A stretch of 64,000 nucleotides of DNA. Source: Rhodocyclaceae bacterium. Its GTDB lineage: Bacteria; Pseudomonadota; Gammaproteobacteria; Burkholderiales; Rhodocyclaceae. Position 1 is the first letter of the stretch, and each line of letters starts with the position of its first letter. The DNA is taken from positions 146,781-210,780 of the forward strand of contig JADKHX010000021.1 in assembly GCA_016721505.1 (NCBI GenBank), read 5' to 3'. Shown here piece after piece: positions 1 to 8,034 of this stretch. The translations under genes and the position numbers were made by a program. The notes beneath the pieces are model-generated. The model made no database searches. It worked only from the letters and a program-made list of their open reading frames with translations, and was not told the origin of the DNA.

Positions 1-951
1 ATCTGCGACATTTGTGCCCAGATTGGCTAACAGCATTCCCACTTGATTGCCGTGCGTGGTGGCATCGTGCAGCGAGACGGGCACCATCGCGATCAATGGT
101 TTTTTCGGCAGCGCGTTCTGTGCCAGTAAATATTTTCGTAACGCGCCGGCGCAAATTGCCAACGTAATATCGTTTACCGTCGCGCCAGATGCTTCACCCA
201 AAGTCTTTAGTCGCTTGAGAGAATACGACTGCGCGGCAAAACGGCGTGATGCAGAAATGTCTACATTAAAAAGCGTTGGCGGCGCCTGCAGTGGCAGAAC
301 TTCGTCGCCGTGCGCTTGGCTGCTACGCACCACGTCCCACAGTCCACTGCCAATGCCGGGGAGAATTTCTTTGCCGGCGCGCACCGCGTTGATGACGCCG
401 GTTATCAATCCTGGCGCCGCCGTGCGCGGCTTGGCAGTGCGTTTGGGAAACTCAAACGCCCACAAGGGAGCGCGATTATCTTTTGCGTCCGTGGCCAAAG
501 ATTGCGCCATCATTTTGTTGCCCGTGACACCGTCGATCAATGCGTGATGAATCTTGCAATAGATCGCAAATCGCCCACCGGGCAAGCCTTCGATGATGTA
601 GGTTTCCCAAAGCGGTCGATTACGGTCCAACAAATTGCCATGCAAACGCGCTACGATAGCGAGCAACTCGCGGATGCGCCCGGGTCTGGGCAACGCCAGC
701 CGACGCAGGTGATAATCCAATTCAAAATCTTTGTCTTCTTCCCAGCACCACACACCCATCCGCAACACCGGTCGTTGATTAAATGGCGCCAAAGCCTTGG
801 TATAGCTGCGCCATTTCGTTTCCATCTTTTCGAGATAGTCCTCACCACCACGTGCCGGTGGCGTAAAAATATTCAGCCCGGCCACATGCATTGGTTGATT
901 GCGCGTTTCCATCAACAAAAACATCGCATCGGCAGGTGGCAATGGCTTCAT
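1..951 (-). CDS. Wax ester synthase/diacylglycerol acyltransferase (WS/DGAT), partial at left edge
   Basis: Predicted to esterify acyl-CoA with a long-chain alcohol or diacylglycerol, making storage wax esters or triacylglycerol at the membrane or lipid-droplet surface. I translated the minus strand by hand: it is open from an ATG at 951 to the window edge (317 codons), so the C-terminus is missing. The catalytic motif HHALIDG lies at residues 135-141, the normal place for the N-terminal condensation-like domain, and is preceded by NRPLWETYIIEGLPGG, also typical of the family. The start is supported by GGGAG six bases upstream. The acyl-CoA-binding protein gene lies 49 bp upstream on the same strand, so the two are probably co-transcribed and the small protein may deliver acyl-CoA. 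A second WS/DGAT is at 24004-25569. The plus-strand open frames here are shadows. Confidence 0.93.
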   Translation of the reverse strand, partial: MKPLPPADAMFLLMETRNQPMHVAGLNIFTPPARGGEDYLEKMETKWRSYTKALAPFNQRPVLRMGVWCWEEDKDFELDYHLRRLALPRPGRIRELLAIVARLHGNLLDRNRPLWETYIIEGLPGGRFAIYCKIHHALIDGVTGNKMMAQSLATDAKDNRAPLWAFEFPKRTAKPRTAAPGLITGVINAVRAGKEILPGIGSGLWDVVRSSQAHGDEVLPLQAPPTLFNVDISASRRFAAQSYSLKRLKTLGEASGATVNDITLAICAGALRKYLLAQNALPKKPLIAMVPVSLHDATTHGNQVGMLLANLGTNVAD

Positions 952-1000
952 ATAGGGCTCCCGAATGAAATGCGACGAAAGATTTTCGACGGACGCGGTG

Positions 1001-1264
1001 TTATTCCTTAGCCAACAAACTCTTCACCAAATCAACATACTTTTGCATCGCATCATTGGATGAAGTTCCTTTAACAGCCGCCCATGCATCAAATTTGGCG
1101 CGACCTATCATGTCCGTGAATCCTGGGCGCTTACCTTCTACATCACCCTGACTGCCTTGTTTATACAATGCATAGAGCTGCAAAAAAACCTCGTTGCTTG
1201 GACGCGTGGTCAACTTTTTCACATCGACCAGTGCTGCTTCAAATGCTTGTTTAACTGATGCCAT
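1001..1264 (-). CDS. Acyl-CoA-binding protein (ACBP)
   Basis: Small cytosolic carrier that binds long-chain acyl-CoA esters. The 87-residue product matches the ACBP family along its whole length: an N-terminal helix, the LYALYKQGSQGDV segment and the KFDAWAAVKG segment that form the acyl-CoA pocket, then a C-terminal helix rich in Lys. The length is standard. Start ATG at 1264 has a strong AAGGAG site eight bases upstream. It is the first gene of a minus-strand pair with the WS/DGAT at 1-951, which suggests acyl-CoA is channelled to neutral-lipid synthesis. The divergent histidine kinase begins 166 bp away. Confidence 0.95.
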   Translation of the reverse strand: MASVKQAFEAALVDVKKLTTRPSNEVFLQLYALYKQGSQGDVEGKRPGFTDMIGRAKFDAWAAVKGTSSNDAMQKYVDLVKSLLAKE

Positions 1265-1430
1265 CTTTGCCTCTCCTTGGTGGTTAGATTTACCTACTAG
1301 ATTTCAAGCCTTCATTTTGCCCTGTCGCAACGAAAACTGCAGCTTTGACAATTGAATGAACGGGAGGCGTAGTTTTTAACCCACGCGGCATTCCGCTGTA
1401 AACTTGATTGTCCTTTGACCGTCTCGCATT

Positions 1431-3020
1431 ATGTCGCCAGCACCACTTCCCCTTCGCCTGCTCTATGTTGCTGCCGCTTCGGTCGACCCGCAGGCGTTTT
1501 TGTTGGCGCTCGGACTGAGCAGCCAGCGCGTAGATTTACGGCATATAAGTTCGGCTCCGCTATTGCGCACCGCGCTGGCCGAGCCACCTTGGGATGCCAC
1601 CCTGTATGTGCCCGGTGCCGCATTAGCGGTGCAAACAGTAATCAAACTGATTGATGAGCTGGGGCTGGATTTGCCCGTGTTGATGATTGCCAATGCGGAT
1701 GAGCGCAAGCTCGCGCTGGGCGCGATGAAAGCGGGCGCACGCGATGTGATTGATGCGGATCGATTGGAGCGCTTGCTGCCCGCTATTGAGCGTGAGGCCG
1801 ATGGCGCGCAACATCGCGCCGATCACCGTGCGGCACTGGAAATGTTACGCGACAGCGAAGCGCGTTTTCGTGGCTTGGCGTCGAACCTGCCGGGTATGTT
1901 GTTTCAACTACGGCGCAGCACTGTAAAAAGCGCCAGCACCAACTTAGCTGACGACGAAAGTCCACCAACCTACAACTTTCGTTTCATGTACGTTAGCGAC
2001 GGTTGCCAAAAACTATTTGGTCGCAAGCAACACGAATTGCTCGAATCGGCGGAATATTTTTTCTCGGCATTTGATGCCAAGCAGCGAAAAAGTTTGGAAC
2101 TTGCGCTCAAAGAGTCGGCGATTAGCGGAACGCTTTTCAACTGGGAAGGTCACGCGGCAGGACGTTCGCGTGCCAAGTGGATTAGCTTACGCTCGACGCC
2201 GCATCGCTTTGAAGACGGCAGCGTCGAATGGCAAGGCATTGCGACAAACGTGACGCACAGCAAAGAAGCCGAAGGCGAACTGCGTCGTTCGCGCGAACAA
2301 TTGGCCGAGCTTTCTACCCACCTAGAAGCAGTCAAAGAAGAGGAGCGCGAACGTATCGCCCGCGATATTCACGATGAGCTCGGTTCAATATTGGTTCGGC
2401 TAAAAATCGAGGTCGCTCTGCTATCCAGCAAACTCCCCGCTGAGGCAGGGGCGCTGCGGGTGAAGGCCCAATCTATTGAAGGCTTGCTCAATCAAGCGAT
2501 GGGTACTACCAGCCGCGTAGCGCGCGAGTTACGTCCAGGCATTCTCAAAGAATTTGGTCTGCCCGCCGCGATTGAATGCCAAGCGGAAGATTTCAGCCAG
2601 CGTTCCGGTACGCAATGCCTAGTGCATTGCGATGACGACGACAAGGCAATGAAGCCTGACAGCGAAGCCTCAATTGCCATATTTCGCATTGCCCAAGAAG
2701 CCTTGACCAATATCGCCAAACACGCGCAAGCAACACAGGTCAACATGCGATTGTCTCGATTCGGCGGTAACATCGTTTTGGATATTCACGACAACGGTAA
2801 GGGCATCTCCGACGACGACCTGAGCAAACCAAAATCTTTCGGGTTACGCGGAATTCGTGAGCGTGTGCTAAGTTTGGCCGGTGAGTTTTCAATCGTCGCA
2901 GCGGATACTGGCGGCACACAAATTTGCTTGCGGATCCCCGAACACATCAGTGCCGAATCCGAGCGACAAGATGAGCAGCACCGCGAACAACAACGAGAAA
3001 CACAACGTAAATTATTCTGA
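1431..3020 (+). CDS. NarL-type sensor histidine kinase with degenerate receiver and PAS domains
   Basis: Cytoplasmic two-component sensor kinase of 529 residues with no membrane segment or signal peptide. Residues 1 to about 125 look like a receiver domain that has lost its phosphoacceptor site (no acidic pocket, DATLYVPG at the expected Asp position), followed by a PAS region (about 135-285). The HisKA_3 dimerisation box ERERIARDIHDELG has the phospho-His at residue 314, and a HATPase domain with DNGKG and GLRGIRERV ends the protein. The response regulator starts one base after the stop codon, so the two form a cognate pair. The ligand is unknown. A weak REP-like match (CGCCAGCACCACTTCC) falls at codons 2-7 but is too degenerate to count. 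Confidence 0.93.
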   Translation: MSPAPLPLRLLYVAAASVDPQAFLLALGLSSQRVDLRHISSAPLLRTALAEPPWDATLYVPGAALAVQTVIKLIDELGLDLPVLMIANADERKLALGAMKAGARDVIDADRLERLLPAIEREADGAQHRADHRAALEMLRDSEARFRGLASNLPGMLFQLRRSTVKSASTNLADDESPPTYNFRFMYVSDGCQKLFGRKQHELLESAEYFFSAFDAKQRKSLELALKESAISGTLFNWEGHAAGRSRAKWISLRSTPHRFEDGSVEWQGIATNVTHSKEAEGELRRSREQLAELSTHLEAVKEEERERIARDIHDELGSILVRLKIEVALLSSKLPAEAGALRVKAQSIEGLLNQAMGTTSRVARELRPGILKEFGLPAAIECQAEDFSQRSGTQCLVHCDDDDKAMKPDSEASIAIFRIAQEALTNIAKHAQATQVNMRLSRFGGNIVLDIHDNGKGISDDDLSKPKSFGLRGIRERVLSLAGEFSIVAADTGGTQICLRIPEHISAESERQDEQHREQQRETQRKLF

Positions 3021-3021
3021 A

Positions 3022-3663
3022 ATGGCCGAAAAAATACATGTGCTAATCGCCGATGACCACGCCATCGTGCGCCAAGGTTTGCGGTTAATTTTGTCCGAGA
3101 CGGACGACCTCGTAGTCGCCGGTGAAGCCGAAGATGGCGCTGACGCAATCGTCCTTGCGCGGCAACAGGCCTGGGACGTTTTTTTGCTCGATGTGACCAT
3201 GCCCAATCGTGATGGCATCGACACGCTCAAACAACTCAAAAAGGAATTCCCACGCTCGCCTGTGTTGATTTTGAGTATGCATCCCGAAGAGCAATTCGCC
3301 GTGCGCGCGCTTAAAGCCGGCGCATCGGGATACCTCAACAAACAAAGCGCGCCCGAACAATTGGTCACCGCCATTCGTCAAGTCGCCACCGGAAAAAAAT
3401 ACGTCAGCGCCGCCGTCGCGCAGCAGCTTGCCAATGCTATTTCCGACGACAGCGACAAGCCACCACATGAGCGCATCACTGATCGCGAATATCAAGTGCT
3501 TTCACTCATAGCCTCCGGCAAAACACTTACTCAAGTTGCAGAAACATTGAATCTCGGCGTCGCCACTGTTAGCACCTATCGCGCACGGCTCCTCGAGAAA
3601 ATGGGATTACGCAGCACGGCGGAATTGATTCGCTATGGATTGGAAAACGGACTGGTGGAGTAA
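3022..3663 (+). CDS. LuxR/NarL-family response regulator
   Basis: DNA-binding partner of the upstream kinase. From the ATG at 3022 it has 213 residues: an N-terminal receiver with acidic pair D10/D11 and predicted phosphoacceptor D57 in LLDVTMP, the usual Lys in the LNKQSAPEQ loop, then a C-terminal LuxR helix-turn-helix (ITDREYQVLSLIASGKTL onwards). The frame is open upstream to 2881, but that stretch codes for the kinase C-terminus in another frame. An ATG at 2971 is possible but neither start has a clear ribosome site. The one-base gap to the kinase argues for translational coupling. Target genes cannot be read from the sequence. Confidence 0.93.
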   Translation: MAEKIHVLIADDHAIVRQGLRLILSETDDLVVAGEAEDGADAIVLARQQAWDVFLLDVTMPNRDGIDTLKQLKKEFPRSPVLILSMHPEEQFAVRALKAGASGYLNKQSAPEQLVTAIRQVATGKKYVSAAVAQQLANAISDDSDKPPHERITDREYQVLSLIASGKTLTQVAETLNLGVATVSTYRARLLEKMGLRSTAELIRYGLENGLVE

Positions 3664-3819
3664 TTTGCGCTGCGGTCTGCGCGTAACATCGGGCAAGCAA
3701 TTGATTTCACTAATTACTTGCCCATCGCCCCGCATCTGCTGATAAGCTTGCAATAAGGCTGTACTGTTTCGATTTTTGTAGCGTCGCAAAGCCCTCTCAC
3801 CGCAATTGGAGGTAACGCC

Positions 3820-4251
3820 ATGAAATCTGTCAAACAACTACTAGGTGACAAACAACGCACGCCACTTTCCGTAGCACCGGACGACTCAGTGTTCACCGCG
3901 TTGGAAATGATGGCTAAATATGATGTTGGTGCTTTGCTGGTTATGGAAGGCACACATCTTGCGGGCATATTCAGCGAACGTGACTACGCCAGGAAAATAA
4001 TCCTGCAAGGCAAGTCATCGCGAGAAACCAAAGTTCGCGAAATCATGACCGACAAGGTTCTCTGCTGCAAACCCGAACTCACCGTCGACGAAGCTATGGC
4101 CATCATGTCGCAAAAACACATCCGCCATTTGCCAGTGATGACTGCCGATAATCAACTGTTGGGCATCGTTTCTATCGGCGACCTGGTCAAGGCCACCATA
4201 GAGGAACAAGCGTTTGTCATTGCGCAGTTGGAGCAGTACATCGCGAGTTGA
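3820..4251 (+). CDS. CBS-domain pair protein
   Basis: Stand-alone 143-residue protein made of two CBS domains (about 10-65 and 75-130), of the type that binds adenosyl ligands and senses energy or redox state. The second CBS shows REIMTDKVLCCKPELTVDEAM, with HIRHLPVM in the core. The start at 3820 has a near-perfect GGAGG site seven bases upstream, suggesting strong translation. It follows the two-component pair after 156 bp, so it may have its own promoter. A homologous 141-residue protein is encoded at 47436-47861 on the other strand. Confidence 0.92.
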   Translation: MKSVKQLLGDKQRTPLSVAPDDSVFTALEMMAKYDVGALLVMEGTHLAGIFSERDYARKIILQGKSSRETKVREIMTDKVLCCKPELTVDEAMAIMSQKHIRHLPVMTADNQLLGIVSIGDLVKATIEEQAFVIAQLEQYIAS

Positions 4252-4265
4252 AATAAAATATCTGC

Positions 4266-4496
4266 ATGAGTGCGAACACGCCAACCGACTTTCCTGCCAA
4301 CCCTGATAGTGAATTACGGGGTACTTTGGCAGCCTTGCGTATCGAGCATCGTGACTTGGATGATCAGATCGCATTGTTGGATACCGCGCCGACCGACGAT
4401 GAGTTGCAATTGCGTCGTTTGAAAAAACGCAAATTGTTAATCAAGGATCAAATCGCCCGCATCGAGCACCAGCTCGACCCCGACGAGTACGCCTGA
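4266..4496 (+). CDS. DUF465/YdcH-family small protein
   Basis: 76-residue helical protein of the DUF465 (YdcH) family, whose function is not established. The diagnostic pattern is visible: RIEHRDLDDQIALLD, then a run of charged residues and LKKRKLLIKDQIARIE, predicted to form an antiparallel helical hairpin. It lies 14 bp after the CBS gene and 10 bp before the hydrolase gene, in a plus-strand run reaching to 6079. Confidence 0.85.
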   Translation: MSANTPTDFPANPDSELRGTLAALRIEHRDLDDQIALLDTAPTDDELQLRRLKKRKLLIKDQIARIEHQLDPDEYA

Positions 4497-4506
4497 AGCA
4501 CGGCTT

Positions 4507-5424
4507 ATGGTGCTTGAAATTGATGGTCATCACGCATTTGTTGCGGCGAGCGAAACGCCGCCAAATGACTACCTGCCGCACTTGATATTTGTGCACGGGG
4601 CACAAAATGATCACCGGGTTTGGCAGGCGCAACAGCAGTGGTTTTCACAGCGCGGTTTTGCGAATATTGCGGCGGATTTGCCGGGGCACGGAACGAGCGC
4701 TGGAGCGCCACTAGCGAGTATTGAATCGATGGGGCAGTGGTTAGGGAAATTACTGACTGCGATTTCGCCAGTTGATGCTGGCGCGGAGTATCGGCCTGGT
4801 ACAGCCGACCCGCTACGCAGGCGCGATGCAGTGCTTCGCGAAACCCCTGCTTCGCCGCCGTCAATCGTGCTCATTGGCCACAGCATGGGTTCGCTGGCTG
4901 CGCTCGAATGCGCAGCCAGCACACAGGTAAACATCGCCGCACTAATTTTGGTCGGAACAGCCTTTCCGATGAGGGTATCCCCCGCTCTGCTTGAACAAAC
5001 TCGAACCGATGAAGCCGCCGCGATTGGGCAAATTGTGCAATGGTCACACGCACCAAATTTGTCCGATGCCAGCAGCGATGAGATACGCGCAAGAAGCGAG
5101 CGCCTGGGCGCTACCCACGCATTGATGAGTACACAAGCTGAGGGTTTGTTAAACAATGATTTAAGCGCTTGCAACAGCTATTTGAGCGGACTTGAAGCCG
5201 CTACCAAAATCACCTGCCCTTGCTTGGTTGTCAGCGGCAGCAAAGACCAAATGACCGCGCCTAAGTATTCCGTGAAATTGCAGGAAGCCTTGCGCGCAAG
5301 CAGCACAACTATCGACGGTGCAGGCCACGCGATGATGAGCGAACAAAGCGATGCTTTATGTGAAGCGATTTATCATTTTTTGTCCGTTCATTTCAACGCG
5401 ACGCACCGAATGACAGCCATATGA
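4507..5424 (+). CDS. Alpha/beta hydrolase carrying an in-frame repeat-derived insert
   Basis: Predicted serine esterase or lipase-like hydrolase of 305 residues, probably cytosolic. Visible features are the oxyanion strand HLIFVHGAQNDHRVW, DLPGHGTS, the nucleophile elbow GHSMGS (Ser126), an acidic residue in SGSKDQMTAP and a catalytic His in GAGHAMM. Between the helix ending near residue 86 and the strand IVLIGHS lies an unusual proline- and arginine-rich stretch, residues 87-117, encoded by a REP-like palindrome plus hairpin (4766-4857). Related hydrolases pass directly from helix to strand here. The reading frame is intact, so the insert is presumably translated as a surface loop. The substrate is unknown. 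Confidence 0.88.
   Translation: MVLEIDGHHAFVAASETPPNDYLPHLIFVHGAQNDHRVWQAQQQWFSQRGFANIAADLPGHGTSAGAPLASIESMGQWLGKLLTAISPVDAGAEYRPGTADPLRRRDAVLRETPASPPSIVLIGHSMGSLAALECAASTQVNIAALILVGTAFPMRVSPALLEQTRTDEAAAIGQIVQWSHAPNLSDASSDEIRARSERLGATHALMSTQAEGLLNNDLSACNSYLSGLEAATKITCPCLVVSGSKDQMTAPKYSVKLQEALRASSTTIDGAGHAMMSEQSDALCEAIYHFLSVHFNATHRMTAI
4766..4857 (-). repeat. Composite REP-like element inside the hydrolase gene
   Basis: Begins with a perfect inverted repeat, CGCCAG-ttgatg-CTGGCG (4766-4783), a variant of the CCAGTTGGTGCTGG palindrome found across the window. The rest (4784-4857) resembles the GC hairpin segment of the upstream element at 53706-53933 read on the minus strand; both contain a CGCAGGCG box and then CGAAACCCCTGCTCCACC or, here, CGAAACCCCTGCTTCGCC. 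The same order (palindrome, then hairpin) occurs in the MoxR gene. The insert is a multiple of three in effect and keeps the hydrolase frame open. Confidence 0.75.
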
Positions 5425-5431
5425 CACGCAC

Positions 5432-6079
5432 ATGAGAAGCGCGCAACTTGCCCTCATTGCCGCGCTGAGTACTGCTTTATTTTTAGTAGGCCTGGCACTC
5501 GACATCAGCTGGCTACGCTTGGCCGCCAAGCCTTGGCCGGTGCTAGCGATGGCCGCGTGGGTTTGGCCGAAGGGTGATCGACGCATTGCGTGGGGGCTGA
5601 TTTTTGGCGCAATTGGTGATATTTGCCTCGCCATCCCCGGCGCGTTCGTCGCCGGTATGTTGGCCTTCGCCATCGGTCATGGGTTGTACGCTAAAGCCTT
5701 TTATTCTTGGCAGCGTAGCCTGTCAGTTTCCTTGCTGTTTCCAGTACTGATCTATTTCGCTGTCACCGTTCCAATCACGCTGTCTGCGAGCGGTGAACTG
5801 GTCATCCCCGTCGCCGTTTACATGAGCATTATTGGCCTGATGATATGGCGTGCGGCAGTCATTGCGGTTGATGAATCGGTCAGCGGAATAAAGCGTTGGG
5901 CCGCTTTGATCGGCGCCGTATTGTTCGCATTTTCTGACACGCTAATCGGCATCAATAAATTCGTCACGCCGCTGCCTGGTTGCAGCTATGCAATCATCTT
6001 GCTTTACTGGGGTGGGCAAGCCTTGATCGCTGCCGCTGCAGTCGCCCGCACTTCACAATCATTCACACCTAATACTTAA
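5432..6079 (+). CDS. YhhN/TMEM86-family integral membrane protein (lysoplasmalogenase-like)
   Basis: 215-residue protein with about seven or eight predicted membrane helices. It matches the YhhN family, whose animal member TMEM86B hydrolyses lysoplasmalogen; activity of bacterial members is mostly inferred. Family signatures seen here are GAIGDICLAIPGAFVAGM, FAIGHGLYAKAF and FAFSDTLIGINKF, which supply the conserved Asp and His residues. It begins 7 bp after the hydrolase stop, so it is co-transcribed with it; both may act on lipids. Confidence 0.88.
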   Translation: MRSAQLALIAALSTALFLVGLALDISWLRLAAKPWPVLAMAAWVWPKGDRRIAWGLIFGAIGDICLAIPGAFVAGMLAFAIGHGLYAKAFYSWQRSLSVSLLFPVLIYFAVTVPITLSASGELVIPVAVYMSIIGLMIWRAAVIAVDESVSGIKRWAALIGAVLFAFSDTLIGINKFVTPLPGCSYAIILLYWGGQALIAAAAVARTSQSFTPNT

Positions 6080-6130
6080 CTGCGTATGGCTGCTGAACAG
6101 GCCAGTCATTAGCTAGCATTAACTAAGACA

Positions 6131-8029
6131 ATGACAACTATGAAAACATCGCGCTGGGACACTCTAATAAAAAACGCCATGATTTTCGACGGCACCGGCG
6201 CGCTTGGCACCGTTGGCGATATCGCGATTCACCAAGGCAAAATTGCTGCGCGCGCAGCTAATCTCGATGCGGCATTAGCCGACCGGGTAATTGATGCCAG
6301 CGGCCAATGGCTCACCCCCGGACTGCTCGATGTGCACACGCACTACGATCTCGAAGTCGAGCTCGCGCCAGGCTTGGCCGAATCCGTGCGCCACGGTACG
6401 ACCACCGTGGTGGTGGCTAACTGCTCTTTGGGCCTCGCCTACGGTGCACAACGCGATGGCACGCAAGATCCGATTGTCGATTGTTTTGCGCGGGTTGAAA
6501 ATATTCCCAAACCCGTGCTCAAGCGCATCGCTGATCGCGTGAATTGGAACACTTCGGATGAATATCTGGCGCACCTGGACACGCTAAATCTCGGCCCCAA
6601 CATCGTGCCGATGATTCCATATTCGATGTTGCGAATTGCGGCGATGGGTATCACACCGTCAGTCACTCGCGCGCCGACTGTGTCCGAGCTTGATCACATG
6701 GAACGATTGCTGGAAAAAGGCATGGCCGAGGGCTACGTCGGTTTTTCTTCCGATAGTTTGCCGTTTCATTACCTTGCCAACGACCCCAATCGCGATCTGC
6801 GGATTCCGTCGCAATACGGGACGTTTAGCGAGGTCAAGCGCCTCACCAATGTGGTGCGGCGTTGGGATCGAATTTGGCAAGCCACGCCGCCGATAGAAAG
6901 CCCGCTCACGGTATTTCGCACCTTTATGCTGACCAGCGCGCGACTCTACGGCAAAGCGCTGAAAATCACCGCCGTCGCCGCGCTCGATGTCCATGCCAAT
7001 CGCACATTGGTCAAAAGCGCCATCGTTATGTCGTGGTTACTCAATTCCTGGCTGTTCAAAGGGCATTTCGTATTGCAATCACTGGCCGCCCGTTTCAAAG
7101 TGTGGGGCGATGGCGCGACTACACCGCTGTCAGAAGAAATTCCCGAATTACGCGCGCTGGCGATGTGTGATTTGGAAGACACCGCAGCCCGCCGAAAAGT
7201 CATCGACACGCCGGGGTACGCCGAGCGATTCATCGCCATGTGGATGGATGGAAAGACCGGCTTCGGCCTCGCCCGCTTACGCCGTTGGCTGCGCATTGAG
7301 CACTACGCCATGCGCCGTGATTTGGCAGAAATGACCATAGACCGCGCGCCTGTGGCCGCATGGCAAGGCGAAAGTTTTGAGGCGGTTTACGCGCGCTTGC
7401 AACAATTTCAACTTGGCGAAAACGTGGCGCGTGATGCACAAGAGAAATCAGCCTTGGAGAAATTTGCCAAGCCGATTGCCAACGAAGGTGCCTTCATGCT
7501 GCACATGCTGCGCGAATTCGATCGCGATTTGTATTGGAACACAATCAGCGCCAACGTCAGCGAAAAATCCCTGCGCAAATTGACCATGAGTCCGATGTTT
7601 TTACCCGCCTTCGCCGACTCCGGCGCGCATCTGACCAACCTGGCTTTTTACGATGCCAACCTGCGCGCACTCAGGATTGCGTTTGAAGAACGCGGTCTTG
7701 CCGGTGTCGCTTTCATGGTGCGACGATTAACTCGCGACCCCGCAGAACTTTTCAACATCGACGCTGGATCCATCGCCATCGGCGCACAAGCCGATGTGAT
7801 TTTGCTCAACCCTACAGCACTCGCCAAACATGATGGCGAGGCCGCCACGCGGCGTATCTATCGCGAAGTTTTGCAACACGATCAGCTGGTCAACCGCTCC
7901 GATGGCGTTGTCGCACAAGTGTTCATTAATGGCGCATGCGTGTGGCAAAACGACGCCTTCACGCCAGTATTTGAAAGCGAGAAACTTGGTCGCGTATTGC
8001 TGGCAAAAACCCATTTGAAGGCTGCCTAG
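6131..8029 (+). CDS. Amidohydrolase family 3 / N-acyl-D-amino-acid deacylase-like metal hydrolase
   Basis: 632-residue cytosolic TIM-barrel metal hydrolase. The composite N-terminal beta domain (LIKNAMIFDGTG) leads to the metal-binding HTHYD at residues 69-73, and the late barrel motif FADSGAHL supplies the acidic residue. The C-terminus IGAQADVILLNPTALA and VFINGACVW closes the beta domain. This is the pattern of N-acyl-D-amino-acid deacylase-like proteins, a broad group of amide hydrolases, so the substrate is not predictable. The protein is longer than classical D-aminoacylases (about 480-500) because of extra helical regions at roughly 240-420. The next gene, a Baeyer-Villiger-type monooxygenase, starts 5 bp downstream, suggesting a shared catabolic step. 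A start at the fourth codon (ATG at 6140) is possible. Confidence 0.85.
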   Translation: MTTMKTSRWDTLIKNAMIFDGTGALGTVGDIAIHQGKIAARAANLDAALADRVIDASGQWLTPGLLDVHTHYDLEVELAPGLAESVRHGTTTVVVANCSLGLAYGAQRDGTQDPIVDCFARVENIPKPVLKRIADRVNWNTSDEYLAHLDTLNLGPNIVPMIPYSMLRIAAMGITPSVTRAPTVSELDHMERLLEKGMAEGYVGFSSDSLPFHYLANDPNRDLRIPSQYGTFSEVKRLTNVVRRWDRIWQATPPIESPLTVFRTFMLTSARLYGKALKITAVAALDVHANRTLVKSAIVMSWLLNSWLFKGHFVLQSLAARFKVWGDGATTPLSEEIPELRALAMCDLEDTAARRKVIDTPGYAERFIAMWMDGKTGFGLARLRRWLRIEHYAMRRDLAEMTIDRAPVAAWQGESFEAVYARLQQFQLGENVARDAQEKSALEKFAKPIANEGAFMLHMLREFDRDLYWNTISANVSEKSLRKLTMSPMFLPAFADSGAHLTNLAFYDANLRALRIAFEERGLAGVAFMVRRLTRDPAELFNIDAGSIAIGAQADVILLNPTALAKHDGEAATRRIYREVLQHDQLVNRSDGVVAQVFINGACVWQNDAFTPVFESEKLGRVLLAKTHLKAA

Positions 8030-8034
8030 CATTC

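Noticed and set aside
47..1011. Two long plus-strand open frames at the left edge
   Set aside because: They are antisense to the WS/DGAT gene, whose HHxxxDG motif and family sequence are clear on the minus strand.
1434..1450. CGCCAGCACCACTTCC at the start of the histidine kinase gene
   Set aside because: Only the left half of the palindrome is kept and GGCGTGT is missing.
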